Part shown: piece by piece, positions 1 to 8,312 of the stretch
How the letters are laid out: each line of letters starts with the position of its first letter
Numbering within the stretch: the stretch's first letter is position 1
Source: Flavobacteriaceae bacterium
Lineage (GTDB): Bacteria; Bacteroidota; Bacteroidia; Flavobacteriales; Flavobacteriaceae
DNA length: 36,900 bases
Assembly (NCBI GenBank): GCA_947463515.1
Contig: CANHRI010000025.1
Span: 1 to 36,900, forward strand
Direction: 5' to 3'
The notes under the pieces: generated by a model
Databases searched by the model: none
Told to the model about the DNA's origin: nothing
What the model saw: only the letters and a program-made list of their open reading frames with translations
Program-made: the position numbers and the translations under genes

Positions 1-1
1 T

Positions 2-1003
2 ACGGATAACTGTGGTGCAGCTAACGTAACCTTTAACGAAGTAACTACCGCTGGTTCTTGTCCGGGTGCTTATACCTTGACTCGTACTTGGACTGCAACA
101 GATGCTTGTGGTAACACAACAACGCACGTTCAAACCGTAACCGTTCAAGATACTACTGCTCCTCAGATTGCAACAGCGTATCAAACAGTAATTAGTACAA
201 CTTGTGAAGCGATTCCTGCTGCTCCTGAATTACAGTTTACTGATAATTGTGCTTCTACGGTTACTATAGTGTTTAATGAAACTAGTACAACTCCTGTCAA
301 TGGATTATATACAATTGTTCGTACATGGACTGTATCAGATAGCTGTAACAATACGAATACGTATACACAAACTGTAAACGTTACCGTTAATGCTACTACA
401 AATCAGTATGCTTACCCTGAAGCTATATGTACCGATGATAATACATTATTGATTGATGTTGCTGGAGTTATTTCTACGCAGTTCCCTGGTACAGATACTA
501 CTTCTGGAACTTGGACCGATATGAATAACTCAGGAGGTTTGAATACAACTAATGGAGTATTTAATCCCTACCAATTGGCGGATGGTACTTATGTAATAAA
601 GTATACATTACCTACAGCAACGTGTCCGATTGAATTCTTAGTTACCATTAATGCAAACGATGAAGTTTGTATTGTATTACCGGCTTGTCAACCCATCATT
701 GTAAATAATGCGGTTACACCAAATGGTGACGGTGCTAATGATTTCTTCATCATTGAGAATATTCAAGATATTACATGTTACCCGGAAAATACAGTTGAAA
801 TTTACAACCGTTGGGGTGTGAAAGTATTTGATACTACAAATTACGATAACACTTCTAGAGTATTCCGTGGAATTTCAGAAGGTAGAGCAACGGTTAATCA
901 GTCTGCTGAATTACCAACCGGTACCTACTTCTACATTTTGAAATATAAAAAGGCGGATGGTAACTTTGTAACTAAAAACGGATATTTGTATTTGTCAAGA
1001 TAA
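2..1003 (+). CDS. T9SS-exported repeat adhesin, C-terminal part (5' end outside window)
   Basis: The frame is open from the left edge, so this is only the C-terminal 333 residues of a larger surface protein. The visible part holds two or more HYR-like/adhesin repeats of about 85 residues with recurring [14 protein letters not shown] and RTWTVSDSC motifs. They are followed by a linker and a gliding-motility-associated C-terminal domain (T9SS type B sorting signal): [14 protein letters not shown], then [12 protein letters not shown], then [10 protein letters not shown] and a final KNGYLYLSR. Proteins of this type cross the outer membrane through the type IX secretion system and act as surface adhesins like SprB. 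A sprF-like gene follows directly, the usual partner for type B substrates. An internal TTG at 77 is not the start. The sorting-domain call is firm; the ligand is unknown. Confidence 0.9.
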   Translation, partial: TDNCGAANVTFNEVTTAGSCPGAYTLTRTWTATDACGNTTTHVQTVTVQDTTAPQIATAYQTVISTTCEAIPAAPELQFTDNCASTVTIVFNETSTTPVNGLYTIVRTWTVSDSCNNTNTYTQTVNVTVNATTNQYAYPEAICTDDNTLLIDVAGVISTQFPGTDTTSGTWTDMNNSGGLNTTNGVFNPYQLADGTYVIKYTLPTATCPIEFLVTINANDEVCIVLPACQPIIVNNAVTPNGDGANDFFIIENIQDITCYPENTVEIYNRWGVKVFDTTNYDNTSRVFRGISEGRATVNQSAELPTGTYFYILKYKKADGNFVTKNGYLYLSR

Positions 1004-1009
1004 TCTATC

Positions 1010-1038
1010 AACTGGGGGTTATGCCCTAACCCCCGGTT
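1010..1038 (+). promoter_or_regulatory. Intercistronic hairpin between adhesin and sprF-like gene
   Basis: AACTGGGGGTTA (1010-1021) pairs over 12 bp, with one G-T wobble, with TAACCCCCGGTT (1027-1038) around a 5-base loop. No T-run follows, so it is not a standard terminator. It may set the ratio of the long adhesin mRNA to the downstream messages, by partial termination or by protecting a processed 3' end. This role is inferred. Confidence 0.6.
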
Positions 1039-1059
1039 GTTAATTTAACACCCAAATAA

Positions 1060-1971
1060 ATGAAAACAAGAATTTTAATTTTCGGAATGCTGTTAACGGG
1101 TTGGATGAGCTTTGCTCAACAAGACGCCCAGTATACGCAATATATGTACAACACCATTAATATTAATCCAGCTTATGCTGGGTCACGTGGTGTGATGAGC
1201 TTTTTCGGGTTACACCGAACTCAGTGGGTAGGTTTAGATGGAGCACCGGTAACCAATGCGTTTTCGATGAATACTCCTATTGAATTTACTAATTTGGGAT
1301 TAGGATTATCTTTTGTGAACGATCGTATTGGTCCAACCTCTGAAAACACTTTTTCAGCGGATGTTTCCTACTCGGTTCAAACCTCTGAGAATTACAAACT
1401 ATCCTTTGGGGTAAAAGCAACGGGTAACTTATTCAATTTGGATGTTACTCGTTTGACTTACCAAAACGCCAATGACCCTTTGTTACAAAATTTGAACAAT
1501 AACTTTAGTATGAACGTTGGTGCGGGAGTTTATTTCCACTCTGATAAATCCTATGTTGGGTTGTCTGTTCCTAATTTCTTTGAGACCAAGCGTTACGATG
1601 ATAATGATGTGGCCGTTTATAAAGAGCGAATGAACTTTTATTTAATTGGTGGATATGTATTTGACTTGTCTCCTAGCTTAAAATTTAAACCCGCTTTCTT
1701 ATCTAAAGTAGTTGAAGGAGCTCCTTTTCAATTGGATGTTTCAGGAAACTTCTTAATTCAAGATAAACTAACCTTAGGGGCTGCTTGGCGTTGGGGTGCT
1801 GCAATGAGTGCTATGGTAGGATTCCAAATCACTGATGGTTTATTTGCCGGTTATGCCTATGACTTAGAAACAACTCGTTTGGCTAACTATAACTCAGGGT
1901 CTCACGAAATTTTCTTGCGTTTTGAATTATTTAGACGCGATGATCGAATTGTATCACCAAGATTCTTCTAA
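1060..1971 (+). CDS. PorP/SprF family type IX secretion outer-membrane protein
   Basis: A 303-residue protein with a signal peptide (MKTRILIFGMLLTGWMSFAQ) and then the family hallmark QQDAQYTQYMYNT-INPAYAGS. The rest is a run of amphipathic beta strands ending FLRFELFRRDDRIVSPRFF, as in outer-membrane beta barrels of the PorP/SprF family. SprF-like proteins help a dedicated adhesin (type B sorting domain) reach the cell surface through T9SS, and this gene starts 57 bases after such an adhesin. The OmpA-family gene follows 19 bases later, so the three probably form one operon. Many paralogues exist per genome, so it should not be equated with sprF itself. Confidence 0.9.
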   Translation: MKTRILIFGMLLTGWMSFAQQDAQYTQYMYNTININPAYAGSRGVMSFFGLHRTQWVGLDGAPVTNAFSMNTPIEFTNLGLGLSFVNDRIGPTSENTFSADVSYSVQTSENYKLSFGVKATGNLFNLDVTRLTYQNANDPLLQNLNNNFSMNVGAGVYFHSDKSYVGLSVPNFFETKRYDDNDVAVYKERMNFYLIGGYVFDLSPSLKFKPAFLSKVVEGAPFQLDVSGNFLIQDKLTLGAAWRWGAAMSAMVGFQITDGLFAGYAYDLETTRLANYNSGSHEIFLRFELFRRDDRIVSPRFF

Positions 1972-1989
1972 TCTAATTACCAGCACACT

Positions 1990-3942
1990 ATGAAAAATAA
2001 ATTTTTATATATCGCTTTAATCGCTATTGCCACCTGTGGAACTTTGACGGCGCAAAACAAAAAAGTAGCCAAAGGAACCAAGCAATACGATAACTACGCC
2101 TATGTTGATGCGATAAAAACCTATGAACGTATTTTTGCAAAGGGATATAAATCTCAAGATATGCTGCAAAAATTAGGAGATTCATACTATTATAAAGGTG
2201 ATTTAACCAATGCCGCGAAATGGTATGGTGAATTATTTGTATTCGCTCCTGATAATCCAGCTGAATATTATTTCCGATATGCACAATCGCTTAAAGCAAC
2301 CAAAGATTATGCAAAAGCAGATCAAATGATGTTCAAGTTCAACCAATTAAGTGGAAATGAGCAACGTGCTAAATTAGCTGTATCACAAAAAGATTATTTA
2401 GCACAAATCAAGAAAAATTCAGGTCGTTATACACTTGAAAATGCTGGAATCAACACGGAATACTCTGATTATGGTGCAGCTTATTATGATAAAAAATTAG
2501 TTTTTACTTCTGCACGAGACACAGGTAGTCTAGGTAAACGTAAGCATACCTGGACCGGTGAAAGTTTTACCAATTTGTATACTGCAGATATCGGTGAACA
2601 AGGTGCACTTTCGAATCCAAAACGATTTGAAAGAGGTTTAAATACAAGAGTAAATGAATCTACTTGTGCTTTTACTAAAGATGGCAAAACCGTCTATTTT
2701 ACGCGTAATAGCTTCTTAGAAAAGCGTGAAAAAAACAGTAAAGGTTCAACATTATTGAAAGTTTATACCGCTACTTTTGAAAATGGAAAATGGGGTAATG
2801 TTAAAGAATTACCATTCAATAGTAATGATTACCAAACAGCACACCCTGCTCTAAGTGGCGATGAAAAAACACTTTACTTCGTATCGGATATGCCTGGTAC
2901 TAAAGGATCATCCGACATTTATAAAGTAGCGATCAACGGAGATGGTTCCTTTGGAACTCCTGTAAATATGGGAGACATGATTAATACAGAAGGTCGTGAA
3001 TCCTTCCCAATGGTAACTTCAGAAGGGGAGTTTTATTTCGCTTCCGATGGGCATCCTGGCTTAGGAGGTTTGGATGTTTTCTATGCTAAAATACAAGCTG
3101 ACGGTTCGATTAAACATGTTCACAATGTGGGTGAACCTATCAACAGTTCAAAAGATGACTTCGCGTATTTAATCAATGAAAAAGACCGTACAGGCTATGT
3201 ATCCTCCAACCGCGACGGTGGTAATGGCAATGATGACATCTACCGTTTCAAAGAGAATACCCGATTAGTAGATTGTGAGCAAGCCGTTCATGGTATAGTA
3301 ACCGACAAAGAAACGGGCAAACCTTTGGCTGGCGTATCGGTAGTGTTGCAAGATCAAAACTTCAAAATCTTGAAAGAGATGAAAACCAATGCTGAAGGTA
3401 AATTTGATTTTGGTACCCAAGATTGTGAAACCAAATTCTATATCAATTCAAAATTACCTGAATACAATACCGTTGATACTCCTGTTATGACACCAAATGA
3501 AACAGGTAAAACATTTGTTCCCGTTGAAATGGAGCGAACAGTTAAACCAGTAACCGTTGGTGATAACGTATTTAAAGCTTTTGGTATAAAAATCATTTAC
3601 TTTGACTTAGACAAATCGAATATCCGTCCTGATGCAGCTGTAGAGTTGGCAAAAATTTTGGATCTCTTAGAACAATATCCAACTATGGAAATCGATGTTC
3701 GTTCGCATACCGACTGTCGTCAAACGTATAAGTATAATATGTCACTATCGGATCGTAGAGCAAAATCTACTGTCGCTTGGTTGGTCAAAAATGGTATCGC
3801 TGCGAGTCGTTTAACTGGAAAAGGATATGGCGAGTCACAATTGGTTAACGATTGTGCTTGTGAACCCACCAACAAATCAGATTGTACGGAAGAGCAACAC
3901 CAAGCCAACCGACGTTCAGAATTTATCATTACCAAGTTATAA
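1990..3942 (+). CDS. OmpA family protein with TPR, PD40/WD40-like and carboxypeptidase-regulatory-like domains
   Basis: A 650-residue envelope protein. Domains in order: signal peptide (about 1-21, ending LTAQ); TPR-like helices (about 25-130); PD40/WD40-like beta-propeller blades (about 145-425, with repeats such as YFVSDMPG, FYFASDGHPGLGGLDVF and GYVSSNRDGGNGNDDIY); a carboxypeptidase-regulatory-like domain (about 430-515, HGIVTDKETGKPLAGVSVVL); and an OmpA C-terminal peptidoglycan-binding domain (about 530-650, YFDLDKSNIRPDA, SHTDCRQ, NRRSEFIITKL). The same layout is found in PorE of the T9SS and in OmpA proteins next to sprF paralogues. It probably anchors the adhesin/SprF assembly to peptidoglycan. 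A strong terminator follows. Confidence 0.9.
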   Translation: MKNKFLYIALIAIATCGTLTAQNKKVAKGTKQYDNYAYVDAIKTYERIFAKGYKSQDMLQKLGDSYYYKGDLTNAAKWYGELFVFAPDNPAEYYFRYAQSLKATKDYAKADQMMFKFNQLSGNEQRAKLAVSQKDYLAQIKKNSGRYTLENAGINTEYSDYGAAYYDKKLVFTSARDTGSLGKRKHTWTGESFTNLYTADIGEQGALSNPKRFERGLNTRVNESTCAFTKDGKTVYFTRNSFLEKREKNSKGSTLLKVYTATFENGKWGNVKELPFNSNDYQTAHPALSGDEKTLYFVSDMPGTKGSSDIYKVAINGDGSFGTPVNMGDMINTEGRESFPMVTSEGEFYFASDGHPGLGGLDVFYAKIQADGSIKHVHNVGEPINSSKDDFAYLINEKDRTGYVSSNRDGGNGNDDIYRFKENTRLVDCEQAVHGIVTDKETGKPLAGVSVVLQDQNFKILKEMKTNAEGKFDFGTQDCETKFYINSKLPEYNTVDTPVMTPNETGKTFVPVEMERTVKPVTVGDNVFKAFGIKIIYFDLDKSNIRPDAAVELAKILDLLEQYPTMEIDVRSHTDCRQTYKYNMSLSDRRAKSTVAWLVKNGIAASRLTGKGYGESQLVNDCACEPTNKSDCTEEQHQANRRSEFIITKL

Positions 3943-3968
3943 TCTCAATTATAAATTGTTTAAACCCG

Positions 3969-3997
3969 AAAACGCCCCGCTATATGTGGGGCGTTTT
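3969..3997 (+). terminator. Rho-independent terminator of the adhesin-sprF-ompA operon
   Basis: AAAACGCCCC (3969-3978) and GGGGCGTTTT (3988-3997) form a perfect 10-bp stem with a 9-base loop and a following T-run. It lies 27 bases past the OmpA stop codon. Confidence 0.9.
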
Positions 3998-4512
3998 TAA
4001 TTATACAACTCTCCTATTTCGATCCCTTTGAGTACTTTTCCATCTGGAGACGATGAAACGAAAACGCTACAATCATCACCGCATCAATTGCTTTATAATG
4101 CCCTTTTTTAAGCATATAGTATAACATGCTTATTCAGTGAAAGTAATCGCTTGAACCATTTAAACAAAAAGATTATAGTGCCGTGATGAAGTTATTTTCA
4201 AAACGCTAATTCATCGCGCGTCTTGTGCTTTCTAGAGCTAAAGTTGAAAAAGCTATTAAAGGCTATTTAAGCTTCATTTTATGACATAGTCAAAACATCC
4301 TCAGATTATACAATTAAAGCAATCGTAAAGCCTTAAAAGTTGCTTCTTAAATCGAGTATTGATATTACCTTGGCATCCATTATTGTTTTTTGAAAAACAA
4401 GGTTGTTTTCAGCCCGGATAGAGCCGGCATCCCCCGATTCCTATCGGGGATATAGGCGAAAGCCGGATCGAGTTGATTATAAAGATTAATGCTATTGCTG
4501 CCCAACAAAGAA
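3998..4512. other. Long gene-free stretch
   Basis: About 515 bases between two terminators (gene-free span 3943-4569) with no convincing ORF on either strand. The only clear structure is a palindromic element near 4411-4480. The rest is AT-rich with scattered stops in all frames. It could be the remnant of a lost gene, but no protein family could be recognised. Confidence 0.6.
4411..4480. repeat. Palindromic intergenic element (candidate flavobacterial extragenic repeat)
   Basis: The core ATCCCCCGA (4429-4437) ... TCGGGGAT (4444-4451) is an imperfect hairpin. It is flanked by GCCCGGATAGAGCCGG on the left and GCGAAAGCCGGATCGAG on the right. The pattern 'GCCCGGATAG..GCGGCAT-hairpin-GCGAAAGCCGGAT' resembles, from memory, a dispersed intergenic element common in Flavobacterium genomes. 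Only one copy is in this window, so its repeat status cannot be shown here. Confidence 0.45.
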
Positions 4513-4538
4513 TAAAAAAAACCACCCCGGAGGGTGGT
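4513..4538 (-). terminator. Rho-independent terminator of CAP lipoprotein gene
   Basis: Read on the minus strand, ACCACCC and GGGTGGT (4521-4527 / 4532-4538) form a 7-bp stem with a 4-base loop. A run of T (A's at 4514-4520 on the plus strand) follows. It lies about 30 bases past the stop of the minus-strand gene. Confidence 0.85.
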
Positions 4539-4569
4539 CATTTCAAAATCAAACAAAACTATAAATCAA

Positions 4570-5067
4570 TTATCTTTTCATAAATATGTTCGTAAAGTAA
4601 CGGCGGCCATTAACGGGGTTAATCGTGATGGCTACTCCGAAGTGGGTGTAATCGCCTTCGATATTGGCTTTGTGGCCAGGGCTATTTAACCATGCATTTA
4701 AGGCCGAAGCAGGTGTTGAAAAATTGTAAGCTACATTCTCACCTACACGAACAGCGCCCAATACATGTTTGATATTGTCGGCACGCAGTTCAAAATGATC
4801 GTGACTTACAACATTATTTTCAATCATGTATTCGTTATGTTCAAAGGATTTAAATGAGATGTGGTTTACGATTTCCAAGCGGTTTAAACCTTGGCTCTCT
4901 CGGTAATTGTTTAAACGGTTCGCTAAATCCGTTTCTTCTGTGGTATAATCATAAGCAGTGACTAATCGATAATCATTTGTTGAAGTAGCTTCTTCATCTT
5001 TGGAACACGATACTAATGTAAACACCAATGCGATTGGTAAAAACATTCTAAGTAGTTTTGCTTTCAT
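4570..5067 (-). CDS. CAP-domain (SCP/PR1-like) lipoprotein
   Basis: A 165-residue lipoprotein. The N-terminal signal ends in a lipobox (LVSC, Cys at about residue 21) followed by a charged KDEEA linker. The CAP domain covers about 45-160, with the usual elements LANRLNNYRESQGLNRL, HNEYMIENNVVSHDHF, GENVAYNF and AWLNSPGHKANI. Bacterial CAP proteins are extracytoplasmic; their biochemical role is mostly unknown. The gene stands alone between its own terminator and a gap of about 170 bases, so it is probably monocistronic. Confidence 0.88.
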   Translation of the reverse strand: MKAKLLRMFLPIALVFTLVSCSKDEEATSTNDYRLVTAYDYTTEETDLANRLNNYRESQGLNRLEIVNHISFKSFEHNEYMIENNVVSHDHFELRADNIKHVLGAVRVGENVAYNFSTPASALNAWLNSPGHKANIEGDYTHFGVAITINPVNGRRYFTNIFMKR

Positions 5068-5239
5068 AGTAGTAGGTTAAGTTTTGACGGATAGATGTGG
5101 GGCAAATATCTTGTCAGTTATTAATTGATGAACGTTGTTTTGATTTGGTTACCCAAACTTACTACTATACCGTTAAAGTGACAAATAAAATCGATGAAAT
5201 ACATCATTAATTTATTTTTATAGGTAATTTTCCTACAAA

Positions 5240-5884
5240 TTAGGGAGATAGACGTTCAATTTTCCAATTGAAATCGGTTTGAAGGGTATAACGAATGCGG
5301 TCGTGTAACCGATTGGGACGTCCCTGCCAGAATTCGACCGCTTGAGGACGCACCAAATATCCGCCCCAATGAGGTGGTCTAGGAATCGGTTTCTGTGCAA
5401 ACGATTGTTCAAGGTTTTTTAACTTTTCATCTAAATACGAGCGAGAAGATATAGGTTCGCTTTGTGCCGAGACGATAGCTCCTAATTTACTGCCGTCAGG
5501 ACGTGAATCAAAATAAGCATCGGAAACAGCTTCGGAAGTTTTTTCGGCGATCCCTTTAATTATTATTTGTCTTTCGATACCGGACCAGAAAAAAGAGAGA
5601 CAAACATGGGGGTTGATGGCCAAGGCTCTCCCCTTTTCGGATTCGTAGTTGGTATAAAAAATAAATCCTTCATCGTTGTATTTTTTGAGTAAAACCACCC
5701 GTGATTTGGGATAACCATCCAATCCAATAGTTGATACGGTCATCGCATTGACTTCATCGACGCCCCCGAAATCTTCGGTTTCATGAAACCAACGATGAAA
5801 TAGATTAATAGGGTCCTCGGGTATTTGGGTTTCCAATAATTCGCTTTTGGTATAACTTTTACGGTAATCTCCTAAATCGTGCAT
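5240..5884 (-). CDS. pdxH: Pyridoxamine 5'-phosphate oxidase
   Basis: A 214-residue FMN enzyme that oxidises pyridoxamine- or pyridoxine-5'-phosphate to pyridoxal 5'-phosphate in vitamin B6 biosynthesis and salvage. The length is typical. Seen: MHDLGDYRKSY at the N-terminus, the FMN/substrate segment SRVVLLKKYNDEGFIFYTNY, FFWSGIERQIIIKG, and the C-terminal PdxH signature RPQAVEFWQGRPNRLHDR ending WKIERLSP. The start is ATG at 5884. It lies 40 bases downstream of rnz with a TAATTTTG promoter-like box in the gap, so it can be transcribed separately from the pyr-rnz operon. Confidence 0.96.
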   Translation of the reverse strand: MHDLGDYRKSYTKSELLETQIPEDPINLFHRWFHETEDFGGVDEVNAMTVSTIGLDGYPKSRVVLLKKYNDEGFIFYTNYESEKGRALAINPHVCLSFFWSGIERQIIIKGIAEKTSEAVSDAYFDSRPDGSKLGAIVSAQSEPISSRSYLDEKLKNLEQSFAQKPIPRPPHWGGYLVRPQAVEFWQGRPNRLHDRIRYTLQTDFNWKIERLSP

Positions 5885-5897
5885 GACTTTTTTTTTA

Positions 5898-5905
5898 CAA
5901 AATTA
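5898..5905 (-). promoter_or_regulatory. Candidate -7 box for pdxH
   Basis: On the minus strand TAATTTTG fits the Bacteroidota -7 consensus TAnnTTTG. It lies 13 bases before the pdxH ATG and just after a small inverted repeat (CGGTAAA/TTTACCG, 5906-5912 and 5924-5930) that overlaps the rnz stop codon. No clear -33 TTG is seen. Confidence 0.4.
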
Positions 5906-5924
5906 CGGTAAAAGAGTGTAATGT

Positions 5925-6839
5925 TTACCGCTGGGGAATTTCAAATTCTTTGCCGTCTTCGGCCAACCACACTTGAGGAAAAATGGTTTCGGCTTCGGCT
6001 TTAAACGGTTCCGTCGAACCGTAACGGGTTGAAAAATGACCTAAAAGCAAATGATGTACCTTGGCTTGCAAAGCGATGGAAGCCGCTTGCTTGGCAGTAG
6101 CATGCATGGTTCGTTCGGCGAGATGCGACTCATTTTCCAAAAAAGTACTTTCATGATACAACAAATCCACACCTTGAATCAAGGGGATAATTCGCTCATC
6201 ATAGCATGTATCACTGCAATAGGCATAACTGCGAGCGGTAGTAGGGTCAAACGTAAGTGCCGCATTGGATATCACGCGACCGTCTTCCAAGGTAATGTCG
6301 CCTCCGTATTGGATTTTTCGAAAATACACCGGTTCTATTTCCAACTCAGTGATGGCTGGAATATTCAGTTTCCGTTCTTTATTTTTCTCTTGAAACAAAA
6401 ATCCGTTGGTATACACACGATGATGTAGTGGAATGGTAGATACCCGCACTTTATCATCCTCATAGAGTATTTCAGTAGAAGTAGATTGTAACTCATGGAA
6501 ATATAAATTGTAGCCGGTATACGAACCAGAGGCGCGTAATTGCAATAAAATAATTTCCTTAATGCCTTTGGGACCGTATACATGCAAGTCGTTTTCACGG
6601 TTGAGCAACATGAAGGTTGAAATGAGTCCGATGAGCCCATAAAAATGATCTCCATGCAAATGGGAAATAAAAATATGGTTGATTTTGGAGAACTTAATCT
6701 TGCTTTTTCGCAACTGCACTTGAGTTCCTTCGGCGCAATCAATCAAAAAAATATGGTTTTTGATTTCTAATACTTGAGACGTGGGATTAGAAAAAGTGCG
6801 CGGTGTAGCGGCGTAACATCCGAGGACAGTAAGTTTCAA
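5925..6839 (-). CDS. rnz: Ribonuclease Z
   Basis: A 304-residue metallo-beta-lactamase-fold endonuclease that trims tRNA 3' ends. Seen: family N-terminus KLTVLGCYAATPR, the zinc motif SHLHGDH (residues about 59-65), FDPTTARSYAYCSDTCY, the second zinc region DLLYHESTF, and the C-terminal LLLGHFSTRY. The start must be TTG at 6839 because a TAA lies immediately upstream in the same frame; MKLTVLGCY is the conserved start of the family. The gene therefore follows the small membrane-protein gene with zero spacing (TAA-TTG), pointing to translational coupling. It is the last gene of the pyrR-pyrB-STAS-66aa-rnz group. Confidence 0.95.
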   Translation of the reverse strand: MKLTVLGCYAATPRTFSNPTSQVLEIKNHIFLIDCAEGTQVQLRKSKIKFSKINHIFISHLHGDHFYGLIGLISTFMLLNRENDLHVYGPKGIKEIILLQLRASGSYTGYNLYFHELQSTSTEILYEDDKVRVSTIPLHHRVYTNGFLFQEKNKERKLNIPAITELEIEPVYFRKIQYGGDITLEDGRVISNAALTFDPTTARSYAYCSDTCYDERIIPLIQGVDLLYHESTFLENESHLAERTMHATAKQAASIALQAKVHHLLLGHFSTRYGSTEPFKAEAETIFPQVWLAEDGKEFEIPQR

Positions 6840-7040
6840 TTACGAATCGGTTTTTTGGTTTTCAATTTTTCCAAGACGAACAATTTTTAGAATCAAAACT
6901 ATGATGATTCCCAAATTGAGTCCTAACTTCAAATAGTCAAAGTCGCCTGTTTTGATGTTTTCGAACAACCTTCTAACAAAGAGGAACGTCAGTCCAAATA
7001 AAACAACGGTATAGATGTAGGCAAATGTTTTATTACTCAT
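6840..7040 (-). CDS. Small two-TM membrane protein
   Basis: A 66-residue protein with two hydrophobic segments (about 5-25 and 38-60, the second rich in I/L/V) and charged ends. It is not recognised as a named family. It sits 1 base after the STAS-like gene and directly abuts rnz in the same frame: only its TAA stop separates it from the rnz TTG start. The context suggests it is a real gene of the pyr-rnz operon; function unknown. Confidence 0.7.
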   Translation of the reverse strand: MSNKTFAYIYTVVLFGLTFLFVRRLFENIKTGDFDYLKLGLNLGIIIVLILKIVRLGKIENQKTDS

Positions 7041-7041
7041 A

Positions 7042-7371
7042 TTAAAATCCTAAATCACGTTCAATTTCCTCCATTTCGATAATATCATGGGCTTCTTTCA
7101 GTGAAGGCACGACATGCAAATGGGAAGGAACAGCATTAAAATCGATCGCATTAACAACGATTACAAATGACTTTTTCCCTTTTTGATGGGTTTTGGCCAA
7201 AGGAGAAAAAAGCTTGACTGCTGTCAAATCGACTTCGATATGCGTCAAATCAACAATGACATTTTGTGTCACAAATTGCCCATGCTCTCGGGTAACTTTA
7301 GCACAAAAATCAGCTACGGGTTCGACCGTATCTCGAAGAATAGTAGTATGTCCTTTGGTTTCTACTCTCAT
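7042..7371 (-). CDS. STAS-like / anti-sigma-antagonist-type small protein
   Basis: A 109-residue protein: MRVETKGHTTILRD, then alternating strands and helices (VIVDLTHIEVDL, KSFVIVVNAIDF), ending ELPT-like SLKEAHDIIEMEEIERDLGF. The pattern and length fit a STAS-like fold, though the usual phosphorylated DSSG motif is not evident. Its ATG shares a base with the pyrB stop (TAATG), so the two are translationally coupled. Homologues at this locus are sometimes labelled 'ribonuclease Z', but nothing here supports nuclease activity. The fold call is by eye. Confidence 0.65.
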   Translation of the reverse strand: MRVETKGHTTILRDTVEPVADFCAKVTREHGQFVTQNVIVDLTHIEVDLTAVKLFSPLAKTHQKGKKSFVIVVNAIDFNAVPSHLHVVPSLKEAHDIIEMEEIERDLGF

Positions 7372-8300
7372 TAGGGTTTTAATTTTGAAGCCAACAAATA
7401 GATGACCGCCATGCGAATCGCCACTCCATTTTCTACTTGATCTAAAATGACCGAATGAGGACCATCGGCGACTTCGGAGGTGATTTCTACACCGCGATTA
7501 ATAGGTCCCGGGTGCATGATGACAATTTCTTTGGACAAGGAATCCAGAAGAGCTTGATTTACGCCATATTGTTGCACGTATTCGCGCGTGGAGGGAAAAT
7601 ACGAAACATCCAAACGTTCGTTTTGAATACGAAGCATATTGGCTACATCACACCATTCGAGGGCTTGACGCAAATTGGACTCCACTTTGACGCCCAAACT
7701 TTCAATATATTTAGGTATTAGCGTTTTGGGACCACATACCCGTACTTCGGCGCCTTGCATTTGGAGGGCAAAAATATTGGAAAGGGCTACCCGAGAATGT
7801 AAAATATCGCCCACAATCACGACTTTTTTTCCAGCCACATCACCCAATCGTTCCCGAATCGAGTAGCTGTCGAGTAACGCTTGCGTAGGATGTTCGTGTG
7901 CGCCATCACCAGCGTTTATGATGCTTGCATTGACGTGTTGCGCTAGAAAGAAAGCGGCTCCAGGATGGGAATGACGCATCACAACCATATCCACTTTCAT
8001 GGCCAAAATATTATTTACGGTATCGATAAGGGTCTCCCCTTTTTTTACCGACGATTGGGCAGCTGAAAAACTGATTACATCGGCTGACAGTCGCTTTTGA
8101 GCCAATTCAAATGATAATTTAGTACGGGTACTGTTTTCAAAAAAGATATTGGCAATAGTAATATCACGAAGGGATGGGACCTTTTTGATCGGTCGGTTGA
8201 TGACTTCTTTAAAATGATCAGCTGTTTCAAAAATCAATTGAATATCTTGTTCATTTAGATATTTGATGCCGAGCAAATGATTGACAGAAAGTTCAGACAT
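7371..8300 (-). CDS. pyrB: Aspartate carbamoyltransferase catalytic subunit
   Basis: A 309-residue enzyme joining carbamoyl phosphate and aspartate, the committed step of pyrimidine synthesis. Carbamoyl-phosphate binding residues are seen in FENSTRTKLSFE (about 54-65) and HEHPTQALLD. The aspartate-domain HPGPINRGVEI is near 265-275. The length is normal for a catalytic chain. It lies 12 bases after pyrR on the same strand and is coupled to the STAS gene. No pyrI was seen nearby. Confidence 0.97.
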   Translation of the reverse strand: MSELSVNHLLGIKYLNEQDIQLIFETADHFKEVINRPIKKVPSLRDITIANIFFENSTRTKLSFELAQKRLSADVISFSAAQSSVKKGETLIDTVNNILAMKVDMVVMRHSHPGAAFFLAQHVNASIINAGDGAHEHPTQALLDSYSIRERLGDVAGKKVVIVGDILHSRVALSNIFALQMQGAEVRVCGPKTLIPKYIESLGVKVESNLRQALEWCDVANMLRIQNERLDVSYFPSTREYVQQYGVNQALLDSLSKEIVIMHPGPINRGVEITSEVADGPHSVILDQVENGVAIRMAVIYLLASKLKP

Positions 8301-8312
8301 GGGTGTGTTGCA

